Translations under genes and position numbers: made by a program
Origin: Stenotrophomonas sp.
GTDB lineage: Bacteria; Pseudomonadota; Gammaproteobacteria; Xanthomonadales; Xanthomonadaceae
Assembly (NCBI GenBank): GCA_003248565.1
Contig: QFOV01000029.1
Span: 1 to 19,765, forward strand
Direction of reading: 5' to 3'
Length of the DNA stretch: 19,765 nucleotides
Notes under the pieces: model-generated
The model's input: the letters and a program-made list of their open reading frames with translations, nothing else
Told to the model about the DNA's origin: nothing
Database searches by the model: none
Shown here: positions 1-6,655 of the stretch, piece by piece
Layout: every line of letters starts with the position of its first letter
Position numbering within the stretch: the stretch's first letter is position 1

Positions 1-1
1 C

Positions 2-112
2 GTGGCCTTGTTCCTGAAGGACGGCAAGTTGTCGTTCGACTGGAATGATGAATTGCTGGCCAAGACGGTGTGGCCGCAACGCCCCGCTGGCGGCGAGATT
101 CCGCCGGTCTGA
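2..112 (+). CDS. pntAA: NAD(P) transhydrogenase subunit alpha part 1, C-terminal end (partial)
   Basis: Only the last 36 codons of a plus-strand gene are inside the window, ending at TGA 110-112. The tail contains KDGKLSFDWNDELLAKTVW followed by a Pro-rich end. This resembles the segment that closes the soluble NAD(H)-binding domain of transhydrogenase alpha subunits, where a basic/Gly turn is followed by a V/L-D-F/W-D-D/E strand (E. coli PntA has DGNITVDFDDVVIRG). In three-subunit transhydrogenases the alpha chain stops here, and the membrane part is a separate gene, pntAB. A pntAB gene does lie downstream on the same strand at 1911, which supports the call. The identification is an inference from a short tail plus context. 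The bulk of the protein must be read upstream of the window. Confidence 0.6.
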   Translation: MALFLKDGKLSFDWNDELLAKTVWPQRPAGGEIPPV

Positions 113-121
113 CCGTCATCG

Positions 122-154
122 GTAGAGCCGAGCCATGCTCGGCTGGGGCTCTAC
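122..154 (+). repeat. GTAG-headed REP-like palindrome, copy 1
   Basis: An outer stem of GTAGAGCC (122-129) pairs with GGCTCTAC (147-154). A nested stem of AGCCGAGC (126-133) pairs with GCTCGGCT (137-144) around a 3-base loop. The GTAG head and the GCCGAGC core match the SMAG-type elements described in Stenotrophomonas maltophilia. It sits 9 bases after the stop of the probable pntAA, where it could act as a transcript-end structure. Confidence 0.7.
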
Positions 155-165
155 CCGCAAGCCAT

Positions 166-269
166 CTTGTGGGAGCGGCGTAAGCCGCGAAGCCGATCAT
201 CCATCGGGATGCAGGCGCCTGCGTTTATTTCATTGAAGTCAGCTTCGCGGCTTACGCCGCTCCCACAAG
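166..269. repeat. 28-bp perfect inverted repeat pair with 48-bp spacer
   Basis: The arm at 166-193, beginning CTTGTGGGAGCGGCGTAAGC, is the exact reverse complement of the arm at 242-269. Each arm also contains a shorter internal palindrome (GCGGC/GCCGC). The motif TGTGGGAGCGGCGTAAGCCG is familiar as a dispersed intergenic repeat in Xanthomonadaceae and Pseudomonas genomes, a point taken from general knowledge. The 48-bp spacer codes for nothing recognisable. Paired inverted copies like this could fold into a long hairpin in RNA from either strand. Confidence 0.75.
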
Positions 270-281
270 GGCGCAGGTATT

Positions 282-320
282 GCTTGGAAAGCCCCTGCCG
301 AGCATGGCTCGGCACTACAG
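282..320 (-). repeat. GTAG-headed REP-like palindrome, copy 2
   Basis: Read on the minus strand this begins GTAGTGCCGAGCCATGCTCGG and contains the stem GCCGAGC/GCTCGGC. The 39-base unit 282-320 is repeated directly at 391-429 with two mismatches by eye. It is oriented opposite to copy 1. Confidence 0.7.
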
Positions 321-343
321 GGCTGGATCGGCCCCGGCTTTAG

Positions 344-369
344 CCCCTCTCCCGCATGCGGGAGAGGGG
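344..369. repeat. 26-bp perfect palindrome
   Basis: CCCCTCTCCCGCA and TGCGGGAGAGGGG form an exact palindrome with no spacer, followed by TTGGGGTGAGGGCAG. This sequence type is widespread as an intergenic repeat in Xanthomonadaceae (general knowledge). It is bracketed by the two direct 39-base GTAG units. It lies between the convergent ends of the transhydrogenase and DUF3106 genes and could serve both as a transcript-end hairpin, although no U-tract follows. Confidence 0.65.
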
Positions 370-390
370 TTGGGGTGAGGGCAGCTTCTC

Positions 391-429
391 GCTGGGAAAG
401 CCCCTGCCGAGCACGGCTCGGCACTACAG
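391..429 (-). repeat. GTAG-headed REP-like palindrome, copy 3
   Basis: This is a near-identical direct copy of 282-320, with the stem GCCGAGC/GCTCGGC. It lies 8 bases beyond the stop codon of the DUF3106-like gene and reads GTAGTGCCGAGCCGTGCTCGG on the minus strand. It may stabilise or terminate the end of the sigma-factor operon transcript. Confidence 0.7.
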
Positions 430-436
430 TTCAGGA

Positions 437-871
437 TCAGCGTGGGGGACGTGCCGCTGGCGGGTTGGCCTGCACCCATTGCCGGCGCTGTTCCGGGCTC
501 ATCCTGTTCCATTGCTCGCGCAGCTGCTGGCGCTGGTCCTTGTCCATGCCGCGCATCTTGTCGAACAGCGCCTGCGCGTCGCGGCGCTGGTCCGGCGACA
601 TGTTCTCGAAACGGTGCATGCCGCGCCGGGCCTGCTCGCGCTGCGCCGGGGTCATCTGCTGCCAGCTGCGGGCATGCTCATAGTTGCGCTGGCGGCGATC
701 GGGGGAGGAGCTGTTCCAGCGATCCCGCACCGGTGCGATCAGGGTCTCGCGCTGGGCAGGGGTCAGCTGGTCCCATTCGGGCAACTGCTGCTGGGCGACA
801 GCAGGGACGCTGGCACAGATCAGCAGCAACGGCAGCAGCAGGTAGGGCAGCAAGGTCTTCATCGTCGTCAT
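437..871 (-). CDS. DUF3106-like secreted protein with TPAQR repeats
   Basis: This 144-residue protein has a signal peptide at about 1-26 (hydrophobic run LLPYLLLPLLLICA, then AVA before Gln27). The rest is charged, Gln/Arg-rich and helical. A short motif recurs: LTPAQRE near 36, MTPAQREQ near 73, MSPDQRRD near 91 and MSPEQRRQW near 124, as in DUF3106 proteins. A longer reading frame opens at 901, but ATG 871 is preferred because it overlaps the stop of the upstream gene as ATGA, the usual sign of translational coupling. It is the last gene of a sigma-factor operon. Its biochemical role is unknown, and a periplasmic sensing or RNA/protein-binding role would be speculation. The operon order sigma, one-helix protein, DUF3106 recalls sigma/DUF3619/DUF3106 clusters of other proteobacteria. 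Confidence 0.8.
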   Translation of the reverse strand: MTTMKTLLPYLLLPLLLICASVPAVAQQQLPEWDQLTPAQRETLIAPVRDRWNSSSPDRRQRNYEHARSWQQMTPAQREQARRGMHRFENMSPDQRRDAQALFDKMRGMDKDQRQQLREQWNRMSPEQRRQWVQANPPAARPPR

Positions 872-1224
872 TCCATCGCCAGATTGTCGGAGCCCAGCCA
901 CAGGTACAGCTCCGGGCTTTCGTCGAACAGCAAGCTGTCGTCAGCGTCGGCGTCAACGCTCTGGCTGGCGATCAGGGGCGCGGCAGGTGGCTGCGCGCTG
1001 TGGTTGAACTGCATTGCCACCGGCACGGCCAGTAGCGCCGAGCAGGCGGTCGCCAGCCACCAGCGATGGCGACGCCATACCGATGGTGTGCTCGTCGTGC
1101 TGGCCTGCTGCCGGGCCTGCCGCAGTCGCGCCAGGGTGGCAGGAGACAGCGCGGCATCGGCCTGCCGCTGCAGCAGCCGGGCCTGATGGTCGAATGCTTC
1201 GGGATGTGTGGGCAGGCGGTTCAC
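868..1224 (-). CDS. Single-pass membrane protein, possible anti-sigma partner
   Basis: This 118-residue protein starts at GTG 1224, which overlaps the TGA of the sigma-factor gene as GTGA. Residues 1-50 are a charged, Arg-rich, probably cytoplasmic part. One membrane helix follows at about 54-71 (WWLATACSALLAVPVAMQF), then an acidic periplasmic tail ending in ESPELYLWLGSDNLAME. An N-in single-pass layout directly downstream of an ECF sigma gene is what a membrane anti-sigma factor would look like. However, no ZAS zinc motif (HxxxCxxC) or other named anti-sigma domain is visible. The tail pattern (E-LY-WL) recalls DUF3619 proteins, which are found between sigma factors and DUF3106 proteins elsewhere. 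The existence of the gene is well supported, and its function is inferred from position only. Confidence 0.75.
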   Translation of the reverse strand: MNRLPTHPEAFDHQARLLQRQADAALSPATLARLRQARQQASTTSTPSVWRRHRWWLATACSALLAVPVAMQFNHSAQPPAAPLIASQSVDADADDSLLFDESPELYLWLGSDNLAME

Positions 1225-1748
1225 CGCGTGGCCTCCAGTTGTTTCTGCAATGCGTCGCGCGCGCGCGACAGGTGGGTTTTTACCGAGCCTTCAGAACAGC
1301 CCATGGCCTTGGCAGTGGTGGCCACGTCCAGTTCCTGCAGCACGCGCAGGCTGAAGGCTTCGCGCTGCCGGGCTGGCAGCTGCCGCAGGGCCTGCACCAA
1401 CTGCGCGTACTCGCGTTGTTGTTCATGCGTCTGTGCCGGACCGGGGGCTTCGTCGGCCCAATCGATGGTGCTGTCCTGGTCGTGGTCTTCCTGGGGCGCC
1501 CAGAACTTCAGGCGGAAGCTGCGGCGGCGCTGCAGGTCGATGATGCGCCGGCGCAGGATGCTCCAGAACAAGGCTGTCCATTCCTCCGCAGGCCGCTCGC
1601 GGTAGCCCAGCATGCGCTCCATGGCGTCCTGTACCGCGTCCAAGGCATCGTCGCGCTGGCGCAGGCCGGCCTCGGCGAAACGGAACGCGCGCGGCCCGAT
1701 GCCCGCCAGGAACGCGTCCAGCGAGGCGGGTACAGCAACAGGCGGCAT
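1221..1748 (-). CDS. ECF-type RNA polymerase sigma factor
   Basis: This 175-residue protein is typical in length for an extracytoplasmic-function sigma-70 factor. Region 2 spans about 10-76, with the DALDAVQDAMERMLGY helix and LFWSILRRRIIDLQRRR, the core-binding and -10 recognition part. Region 4 spans about 117-172, with LRQLPARQREAFSLRVLQEL followed by the helix-turn-helix VATTAKAMGCSEGSVKTHLSRAR that reads the -35. A Pro/Asp-rich linker joins the two. The open frame runs further upstream, but the extension to 2219 lies over pntAB and is unlikely. ATG 1748 is chosen, and GTG 1766, six codons upstream, is a possible alternative. Neither has a strong ribosome site. It heads a three-gene operon with GTGA and ATGA overlaps, and is probably autoregulated from 1749-1910. 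Its regulon is not visible here. Confidence 0.88.
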   Translation of the reverse strand: MPPVAVPASLDAFLAGIGPRAFRFAEAGLRQRDDALDAVQDAMERMLGYRERPAEEWTALFWSILRRRIIDLQRRRSFRLKFWAPQEDHDQDSTIDWADEAPGPAQTHEQQREYAQLVQALRQLPARQREAFSLRVLQELDVATTAKAMGCSEGSVKTHLSRARDALQKQLEATR

Positions 1749-1805
1749 CAAGGGTGGGCTGGTCACCAGCACAGGGTAGCGTCCCGGTCGTGGTCTCTGG
1801 GAGTG

Positions 1806-1835
1806 ATAACGCACGGGTGCGGAATCGGTTGACAA
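1806..1835 (-). promoter_or_regulatory. Weak candidate promoter for the sigma-factor operon
   Basis: On the minus strand TTGTCA (plus 1830-1835) is followed after 18 bases by CGTTAT (plus 1806-1811), which matches the -10 consensus at only three positions. It would start transcription about 35-50 bases before the sigma gene. Its -35 overlaps a TTGACA on the other strand. This is a weak prediction. Confidence 0.22.
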
Positions 1836-1910
1836 CGCAACGGTCGCGCCGGCTTCGGCCAGATGGTTATGATGCCGGACAGGCGCTTCCAGCCTCGGAG
1901 AGACCAAGCA

Positions 1911-2213
1911 ATGAGCGACGGGTTCGTAGCGTTGTACATCTTCATGCTGGCAGCGATTGCCGGCCACGTGATCATCTCGCGGGTGCCGGTGATCCTGCAC
2001 ACACCGTTGATGTCCGGTTCCAACTTCATCCACGGCATCGTGTTGATCGGTGCGATGGTGGTGCTCGGCCATGCCGATACCACGCTGGAGAAGGTCATCG
2101 GCTTCATCGCCGTGGCCCTGGGCGCAGGCAATGCGGCCGGCGGTTATGTGGTGACCGAGCGCATGCTGGACATGTTCAAGAGCTCGAAGAAGCCGGAAGG
2201 GAAGGACAAGTGA
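1911..2213 (+). CDS. pntAB: NAD(P) transhydrogenase subunit alpha part 2
   Basis: This 100-residue inner-membrane protein forms the alpha-side membrane domain of proton-translocating transhydrogenase, which couples hydride transfer between NAD(H) and NADP(H) to proton flow. Three hydrophobic helices lie at about 5-25, 37-54 and 58-78. The family signature LHTPLMSGSNFIHGI is at about 29-43, and the segment AAGGYVVTERMLDMF ends the helical part, closely paralleling the C-terminal domain of E. coli PntA. ATG 1911 has GGAG ten bases upstream; earlier in-frame ATGs lack this support. The stop overlaps the GTG of the next gene. The NAD-binding part would be the gene ending at 112, which is 1.8 kb away instead of directly upstream, and that is unusual. 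Confidence 0.92.
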   Translation: MSDGFVALYIFMLAAIAGHVIISRVPVILHTPLMSGSNFIHGIVLIGAMVVLGHADTTLEKVIGFIAVALGAGNAAGGYVVTERMLDMFKSSKKPEGKDK

Positions 2214-2707
2214 GTTCATCCACTGGTATTGCGGGCGGTTCCTCCATCGGCGCGCGGCAGGTTTTCCAGTGGCTCAGCTACCTGCAGTATCCGGCGTTGC
2301 TGGCCGCTTTCGCCTACGCGGCACGGCCGCTGTTCAATGGCATGGAGGGCGCACTTGATGCCTACAACAGCGCACTGCTGTATGCGGGTGTGGGCGTGGG
2401 CATGTCCTCGCTGCAAGACCCGTCCAAGACCCAGAACAACATGTCGAAGAAAGTCTGGCAGGACCCGCGCAAGGGCGGCCTGATGCTGTGGCTGCTCAGC
2501 GCGCAGGCACTGCTGCCGATCGTGCTGGGATTGCTGGGCGCCGCGCTTGCGCCGACCACGGCCTTGTCGCAACTGGCGCTGGGCATGGTGGCATTCGGGC
2601 TGGGCATGATCGGCCTGCTCAAGACCGCCATTGAAATGCGCGAGCACCATCGCCTCGACAAGCAGGCTGCTTGCCACTCCGACACGGCTCTGGAGGCCGA
2701 TGCATGA
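2210..2707 (+). CDS. Unrecognised four-helix membrane protein between pntAB and pntB
   Basis: This 165-residue protein starts at GTG 2210, which overlaps the pntAB stop as GTGA and has a GGAAGGGAAGGA ribosome site just upstream. It ends at TGA 2705-2707, which overlaps the pntB ATG, so it is fully embedded in the operon. Hydrophobic helices are visible at about 19-42, 52-68, 91-116 and 119-141. A polar loop at about 69-90 (LQDPSKTQNNMSKKVWQDPR) and a charged tail with HHRLDKQAACHSD lie between and after them. No nucleotide-binding or catalytic motif is seen and no family is recognised. Tight coupling suggests it works with the transhydrogenase, perhaps in assembly, stability or regulation, but this is inference from position. 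Confidence 0.85.
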   Translation: MSSSTGIAGGSSIGARQVFQWLSYLQYPALLAAFAYAARPLFNGMEGALDAYNSALLYAGVGVGMSSLQDPSKTQNNMSKKVWQDPRKGGLMLWLLSAQALLPIVLGLLGAALAPTTALSQLALGMVAFGLGMIGLLKTAIEMREHHRLDKQAACHSDTALEADA

Positions 2708-4140
2708 GCATATCGATCCTGGTCAATACGAGTTACCTGGTTGCCGCGACGCTGTTCCTGCTCGGCCTGCAGCGCATGGCCTCGCCCAAGACCGCGCGCA
2801 GCGGCATCCAATGGGCTGGCGCGGGCATGTTGATCGCGACTGCAGCGACGTTCTTCCTGCCTGGCCTGCACAACCTCGCGCTGATCGCGGTTGCCCTGGT
2901 GCTGGGTACCGGCTTGGCCTGGGTATCGGCGAAGAAAGTGGCCATCACCGACATGCCGCAGATGGTGGCGCTTTACAACGGCATGGGCGGCGGTTCGGCA
3001 GCGGCGATTGGTGCGGTGGAGCTGCTGCGCTTCTCCGAGCTGGCCAACCGCGACACCAGCCATTGGAGCGCGCAGGCCATCGCCGATCTGTCGGCGCGGT
3101 TGCCGTCGAATACGGTGCTGGCGCTGGCGGTGATTGGTTCGGCGATCGGCGCGGTATCGCTGTCCGGTTCGATCATTGCCTGGGCAAAGCTTGATGGTCG
3201 CTTGGATAAGCGCGTCACCTTCCCGGGGCAGCAGGTTTTCAATCTGCTGGTCGCTGTCGCGATGGTGATGCTGGGTGCGTGGGCGGCAATCAGCCTGCAG
3301 CCGCTGGCGATCATCAGTTTCTTCGTGGTGGCGCTGGCGCTGGGCGTGCTGATGACGCTGCCGATTGGTGGTGCCGACATGCCGGTGGTGATCTCGCTGT
3401 ACAACGCATTCACCGGCCTTGCAGTGGCGTTTGAGGGTTACGTGCTCGGCAACGAGGCCTTGATCATCGCCGGCATGATGGTTGGTGCGGCCGGCATCCT
3501 GCTGACCCGCTTGATGGCCAAGGCGATGAACCGTCCGATCAGCGGCGTGTTGTTCTCCAACTTCGGTGGCGGTGGCCAGGGCGCGGAAATCAGCGGTACG
3601 CAGAAGCCCATCGAGGCGGCCGATGTCGCGGCGATGATGGCGTTCGCCGAGCGCGTGGTGATCGTGCCCGGTTACGGCATGGCGGTGGCGCAGGCCCAGC
3701 ACAAGATCTGGGAGCTGGCGCAGCGCTTGATAGAGCGCGGAGTCAAGGTGAAGTTCGCGATCCACCCGGTGGCCGGGCGCATGCCCGGTCATATGAACGT
3801 GCTGCTGGCCGAGGCCGGCGTGCCGTATGACCTGATCGCCGACATGGACGACATCAATCCGGAGTTTGCCAACACCGACGTGTCATTGGTGATCGGTGCC
3901 AACGACGTGGTCAACCCGGTCGCCAAGACCGACCCGACCAGTCCGATCTACGGCATGCCGATCCTGGATGTGGTCAATTCGAAGAACACCATCGTCATCA
4001 AGCGCGGCAAAGGTACTGGTTTTGCCGGGATCGAGAACGCGCTGTTCTACGCGGACAACACCCGCATGTTGTACGGCGATGGTGCCGAAGCAGCCAGCGC
4101 CCTGGTCAGTGAACTCAAGGCGCTGGACGGCGGGCACTGA
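2704..4140 (+). CDS. pntB: NAD(P) transhydrogenase subunit beta
   Basis: This is a 478-residue protein, about the usual length of PntB (E. coli 462). Residues 1-275 are a multi-helix membrane domain forming the proton path. The segment MPQMVALYNGMGG, near 84-96, carries Asn where E. coli has the well-studied His91. Residues 290-478 are the NADP(H)-binding domain, with PGYGMAVAQAQ (322-332), IHPVAGRMPGHMNVLLAEA (353-371), GANDVVNP (398-405) and the Lys-Arg pair at 433-434 that contacts the NADP phosphate in homologues. ATG 2704 has GGAGG seven bases upstream and overlaps the preceding stop as ATGA. The enzyme makes NADPH using the proton-motive force. The gene ends 16 bases from the convergent AraC regulator gene. 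Confidence 0.95.
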   Translation: MSISILVNTSYLVAATLFLLGLQRMASPKTARSGIQWAGAGMLIATAATFFLPGLHNLALIAVALVLGTGLAWVSAKKVAITDMPQMVALYNGMGGGSAAAIGAVELLRFSELANRDTSHWSAQAIADLSARLPSNTVLALAVIGSAIGAVSLSGSIIAWAKLDGRLDKRVTFPGQQVFNLLVAVAMVMLGAWAAISLQPLAIISFFVVALALGVLMTLPIGGADMPVVISLYNAFTGLAVAFEGYVLGNEALIIAGMMVGAAGILLTRLMAKAMNRPISGVLFSNFGGGGQGAEISGTQKPIEAADVAAMMAFAERVVIVPGYGMAVAQAQHKIWELAQRLIERGVKVKFAIHPVAGRMPGHMNVLLAEAGVPYDLIADMDDINPEFANTDVSLVIGANDVVNPVAKTDPTSPIYGMPILDVVNSKNTIVIKRGKGTGFAGIENALFYADNTRMLYGDGAEAASALVSELKALDGGH

Positions 4141-4156
4141 TGCCGCAGGGTGGTGG

Positions 4157-5104
4157 TCAGGAGGCCACCGCCCATTGCTGCATGGGCGGTGCAACCACGG
4201 TATTGCGGGGAGGCTGCAGGTTGGGTGCGATCAGTGCGCTGGCCTGCACCTGCTGGCCACGCCTGGCGGCGGTGGTGGTGCAGCCGAAGGCGTGCTTGAA
4301 CGCGCGGCAAAACGCGCTTTCACTTTCAAATCCCAATGACTCGGCGATCTCGCAGACCGACAGGTCGGTGTTGCACACCATGTCCAGCGCACGCTTGTTA
4401 CGCAGTCTTGCGGCGTACTCGCTGGGTGTTTCGCCAAAGACGTCACGGTAGATGCGGATCAGGTGGGTGGGGGAGTAGTTGGCCACGGCTGCGAGGCTGA
4501 TCAGGTCCAGCCGCGTCTCGACCGTGCAGCGGATCAGGTGTTGCACGCGCAGCAGTCGCAGCAGCGTCTGATGACGGCGCAATACGGTGCGGCCACTGCA
4601 GCGCTCAAGTTGGCTCTGCAAGGGTTGCTGCCGCTCGATCAGCGCGTCGCGCAGCAGGCCCAGTTCATGAGCCGCGTCGCTATTGGCGGAGGTGTGCCTG
4701 GACCAGCGCGGGCGGCACAGGTGCACTATCGCGCGTGCGAGCTCCTTGTCGCAGATGACCTCGCGGGGAATCAATCCGTTGATGATGGACGCCGTGGACT
4801 TCGGCGGCTTCTGCCAGAGTGCTGCGGGTGCGGCGACGCACAGCCACCAGCCTTGCTCGCGACCGATGTGGCGCAGGCTGCCGTCGACCCAGAGTTGCAG
4901 TTGCCGGGCTTCGAGCTGCCACGGCAGATCGCCACTGCCCAGTTCCAATGCGCCCCCCAGCACCAGTGTGACGCTTATCCATCCTGATGGAATGACCAAT
5001 CGTCCACCTTTGCCGCGACCATTGATGGCATGGATGCAGTCTGGTCGCTGCGTGGATAGATCGAGTGACTGTGAACCCGGAATCAGATGATGTTTGATGC
5101 CCAT
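4157..5104 (-). CDS. AraC-family transcriptional regulator, copy A
   Basis: This 315-residue protein starts at ATG 5104 with GGGGGAA eight bases upstream. An in-frame TTG at 5119 is possible but would put the start on top of that ribosome site. The N-terminal domain, about 1-130, is beta-rich (RLVIPSGWISVTLVLGGALEL) and presumably senses a ligand. A linker helix with RDALIERQQPLQSQL follows. The C-terminal AraC DNA-binding domain spans about 185-283, with two helix-turn-helix units, the second being SVCEIAESLGFESESAFCRAFK. A 30-residue tail follows. It is a close paralogue of the gene at 5554-6465, about two thirds identical over the DNA-binding region by eye. It converges on pntB and has no adjacent metabolic target, so its regulon is unknown. 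Confidence 0.9.
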   Translation of the reverse strand: MGIKHHLIPGSQSLDLSTQRPDCIHAINGRGKGGRLVIPSGWISVTLVLGGALELGSGDLPWQLEARQLQLWVDGSLRHIGREQGWWLCVAAPAALWQKPPKSTASIINGLIPREVICDKELARAIVHLCRPRWSRHTSANSDAAHELGLLRDALIERQQPLQSQLERCSGRTVLRRHQTLLRLLRVQHLIRCTVETRLDLISLAAVANYSPTHLIRIYRDVFGETPSEYAARLRNKRALDMVCNTDLSVCEIAESLGFESESAFCRAFKHAFGCTTTAARRGQQVQASALIAPNLQPPRNTVVAPPMQQWAVAS

Positions 5105-5553
5105 CGCAACTTCCCCCAAGAGTGCCTGCGTGAACGGACGACGGGCGCGTGGTGGTGGAGCGGGACCAAGCGCGCATTCACCGGATTCGTTCCGGCCGTC
5201 GCGTGAGCTTTTGTGAAGCTCTCCTCAGTTCAGACGTAGGGGGATGCCGATCACCTCACCTGTCCGAGTGGAAAGATGTCCAGCCGGGTACCAGCGCTGC
5301 TGAATGGCGGCGCGAAGGTGATTGTGTTTGCATCCCGACGAATGACGGGCGCAGGGCTACACCGCTGGCGTAGCTTGGGAGATACGCGGTGCCATCCGTA
5401 GGTAGGCGGGCATTGCCCGTCGCGATCGCTCGCCTATGAATGGATCACGCTCGTGAATACGGCTGCAGAAGCGCCAGCCTGGCGGATATGGATCCAATTG
5501 CAGGTGTGCGCAGGCAGCAAGGATCCGCTCCGATGACGACGCTGCCTGAGACC
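5105..5553. other. Non-coding gap between the two AraC genes
   Basis: This gap of about 450 bases contains no convincing gene. A 74-codon plus-strand frame at 5149-5373 has no recognisable content. The stretch must hold the promoter of copy A, but no clear sigma-70 boxes were found. A small inverted repeat, AGCTT-TTGTG-AAGCT (5206-5220), lies about 100 bases before the copy A start and could be an operator. The rest appears unstructured. Confidence 0.5.
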
Positions 5554-6465
5554 TCAGCCCGTGCGCAGGTTGAGCTTTGGGGGTTGCGGATTGGCCGTGG
5601 CCTTCGGGAGGGCGCTGTGGTGCCGACGGGCTTGGCTGGCAGTGCAGCAGAACGTCTGTTTGAAGGACCGGCAGAACGCGCTCTCGGTTTCAAAACCCAA
5701 TGAGTCGGAGATGTCACAAATGGAGAGGTTGGTGCTGCACACCAGGTCCCAGGCGCGGCGCAGGCGGATGCGCGTGGCGTACTCGAATGGCGTTTCGTCG
5801 AACACCTCTCTATAGACCCGGATCAGGTGCGGCGGGGAGTAGTTCGCAATCTCGGCCAGACGGTGGAGGTCCAGGCGGGCATCCATGTTGCAGCGGATGA
5901 GGTGTTGTACCCGTAGCAGGCGCAGCATTGTCTGGTGCCGCCGCAATGCAGTGCGGCCGCTGCAGCGGCTCAGTTGATCCTGCAATGACTGCTGCCGTTC
6001 CAGCAGGATGTCGCGCACTACCGCCATTCCGTCGATGACGGCGGTGGTGTCGCGGCTGCTGTTGAAGAAGCGCGGACGTGCCATATGCAGGACGGCGCGA
6101 CCCAGTTCACGGTCACAGCGGATCTCGCGGGGAATGAGGTGTGATGCAATCGTTGGCGCGCTTGGCAGGCTTTCCCAGAGCGCTGCTGGGGCCGCTATGC
6201 ATATCCACCAGGCGTAGCTTCGGCTGGTATGGCGAAGGTCGCCTTCCAGCCACAATTGGATGTGATGGGCGGCGAGCTGCCAGGGCGCATCGCTGTTGTT
6301 GATTTCCAGCAGCCCGGTCAGGACCAGGGTGAGACTGATCCAGCCAGCGGGGACCAACAAGCGGCTGCCGCGACCATGGCAGACGACGGCGTGCACGCTG
6401 CCCTCGGGCTGCCCGGACAGGTCCAGAACCTGGGGTCCATGAAGGCGGTGATGTTTGATTCTCAC
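5554..6465 (-). CDS. AraC-family transcriptional regulator, copy B
   Basis: This 303-residue protein starts at GTG 6465. The open frame continues upstream to 6579, but the residues from VRIKHH align with MGIKHH at the start of copy A, and GGAAG lies seven bases before the GTG. The domain layout matches copy A: a beta-rich sensor at about 1-130 (RLLVPAGWISLTLVLTG), a linker with RDILLERQQSLQDQL, and an AraC DNA-binding domain at about 185-282 with SICDISDSLGFETESAFCRSFK as the second helix-turn-helix. Conservation is highest in the DNA-binding domain, whereas the sensor and tail differ more. This fits a tandem duplication followed by divergence in ligand sensing. It lies next to the TPR-sulfotransferase gene, so it might regulate that block. 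Confidence 0.9.
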   Translation of the reverse strand: MRIKHHRLHGPQVLDLSGQPEGSVHAVVCHGRGSRLLVPAGWISLTLVLTGLLEINNSDAPWQLAAHHIQLWLEGDLRHTSRSYAWWICIAAPAALWESLPSAPTIASHLIPREIRCDRELGRAVLHMARPRFFNSSRDTTAVIDGMAVVRDILLERQQSLQDQLSRCSGRTALRRHQTMLRLLRVQHLIRCNMDARLDLHRLAEIANYSPPHLIRVYREVFDETPFEYATRIRLRRAWDLVCSTNLSICDISDSLGFETESAFCRSFKQTFCCTASQARRHHSALPKATANPQPPKLNLRTG

Positions 6466-6629
6466 TTCGCTTCCGTTTTCCGAGTAGGCCGAAATACGTA
6501 CCGTGTAGGAGCGCCAAGCTGGCCCGCTGCAACCTTGGATTGTGCCGAAAACATCGCATGGGCAGCCGGGTTCTGGCAACGAGAACGGATATTTCAGAAT
6601 TGCACCTATGGGCCGTCTTCCCGGCCGCG

Positions 6630-6655
6630 AAAAAAAAACCCGGCGATTGCCGGGT
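6630..6655 (-). terminator. Rho-independent terminator, minus strand, with no coding gene upstream
   Basis: On the minus strand the stem ACCCGGC-AATC-GCCGGGT (plus 6638-6655) runs directly into nine T residues (plus 6630-6638 are A). In the plus direction there is no U-tract. The nearest minus-strand coding region upstream ends at 8669, beyond a full plus-strand gene, so this terminator needs another transcript to end. Confidence 0.8.

Noticed and set aside
113..430. Repeat cluster as a CRISPR array
   Set aside because: The repeats belong to different families, are palindromic and vary in orientation, the spacers are not uniform, and no cas gene is present.
1829..1873. TTGACA at 1829 and TATGAT at 1868 as a promoter for pntAB
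   Set aside because: Each hexamer is good, but they are 33 bases apart, far beyond the 16-19 bases needed, and neither has a suitable partner at the right distance.
2362..3792. 476-codon minus-strand open frame across the pnt genes
   Set aside because: It is antisense to pntB and the membrane gene, which have clear family motifs. Its His/Arg/Gln-rich translation is what a GC-rich shadow frame gives.
4167..4190. Hairpin ACCGCCCAT/ATGGGCGGT as a bidirectional terminator for pntB and AraC copy A
   Set aside because: The 9-bp stem is real but has no U-tract on either side and lies inside the AraC coding sequence, so a terminator call is not supported.
5149..5373. 74-codon plus-strand frame between the AraC genes
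   Set aside because: It has no ribosome site of note, no motif and an unremarkable composition, so it is treated as non-coding.
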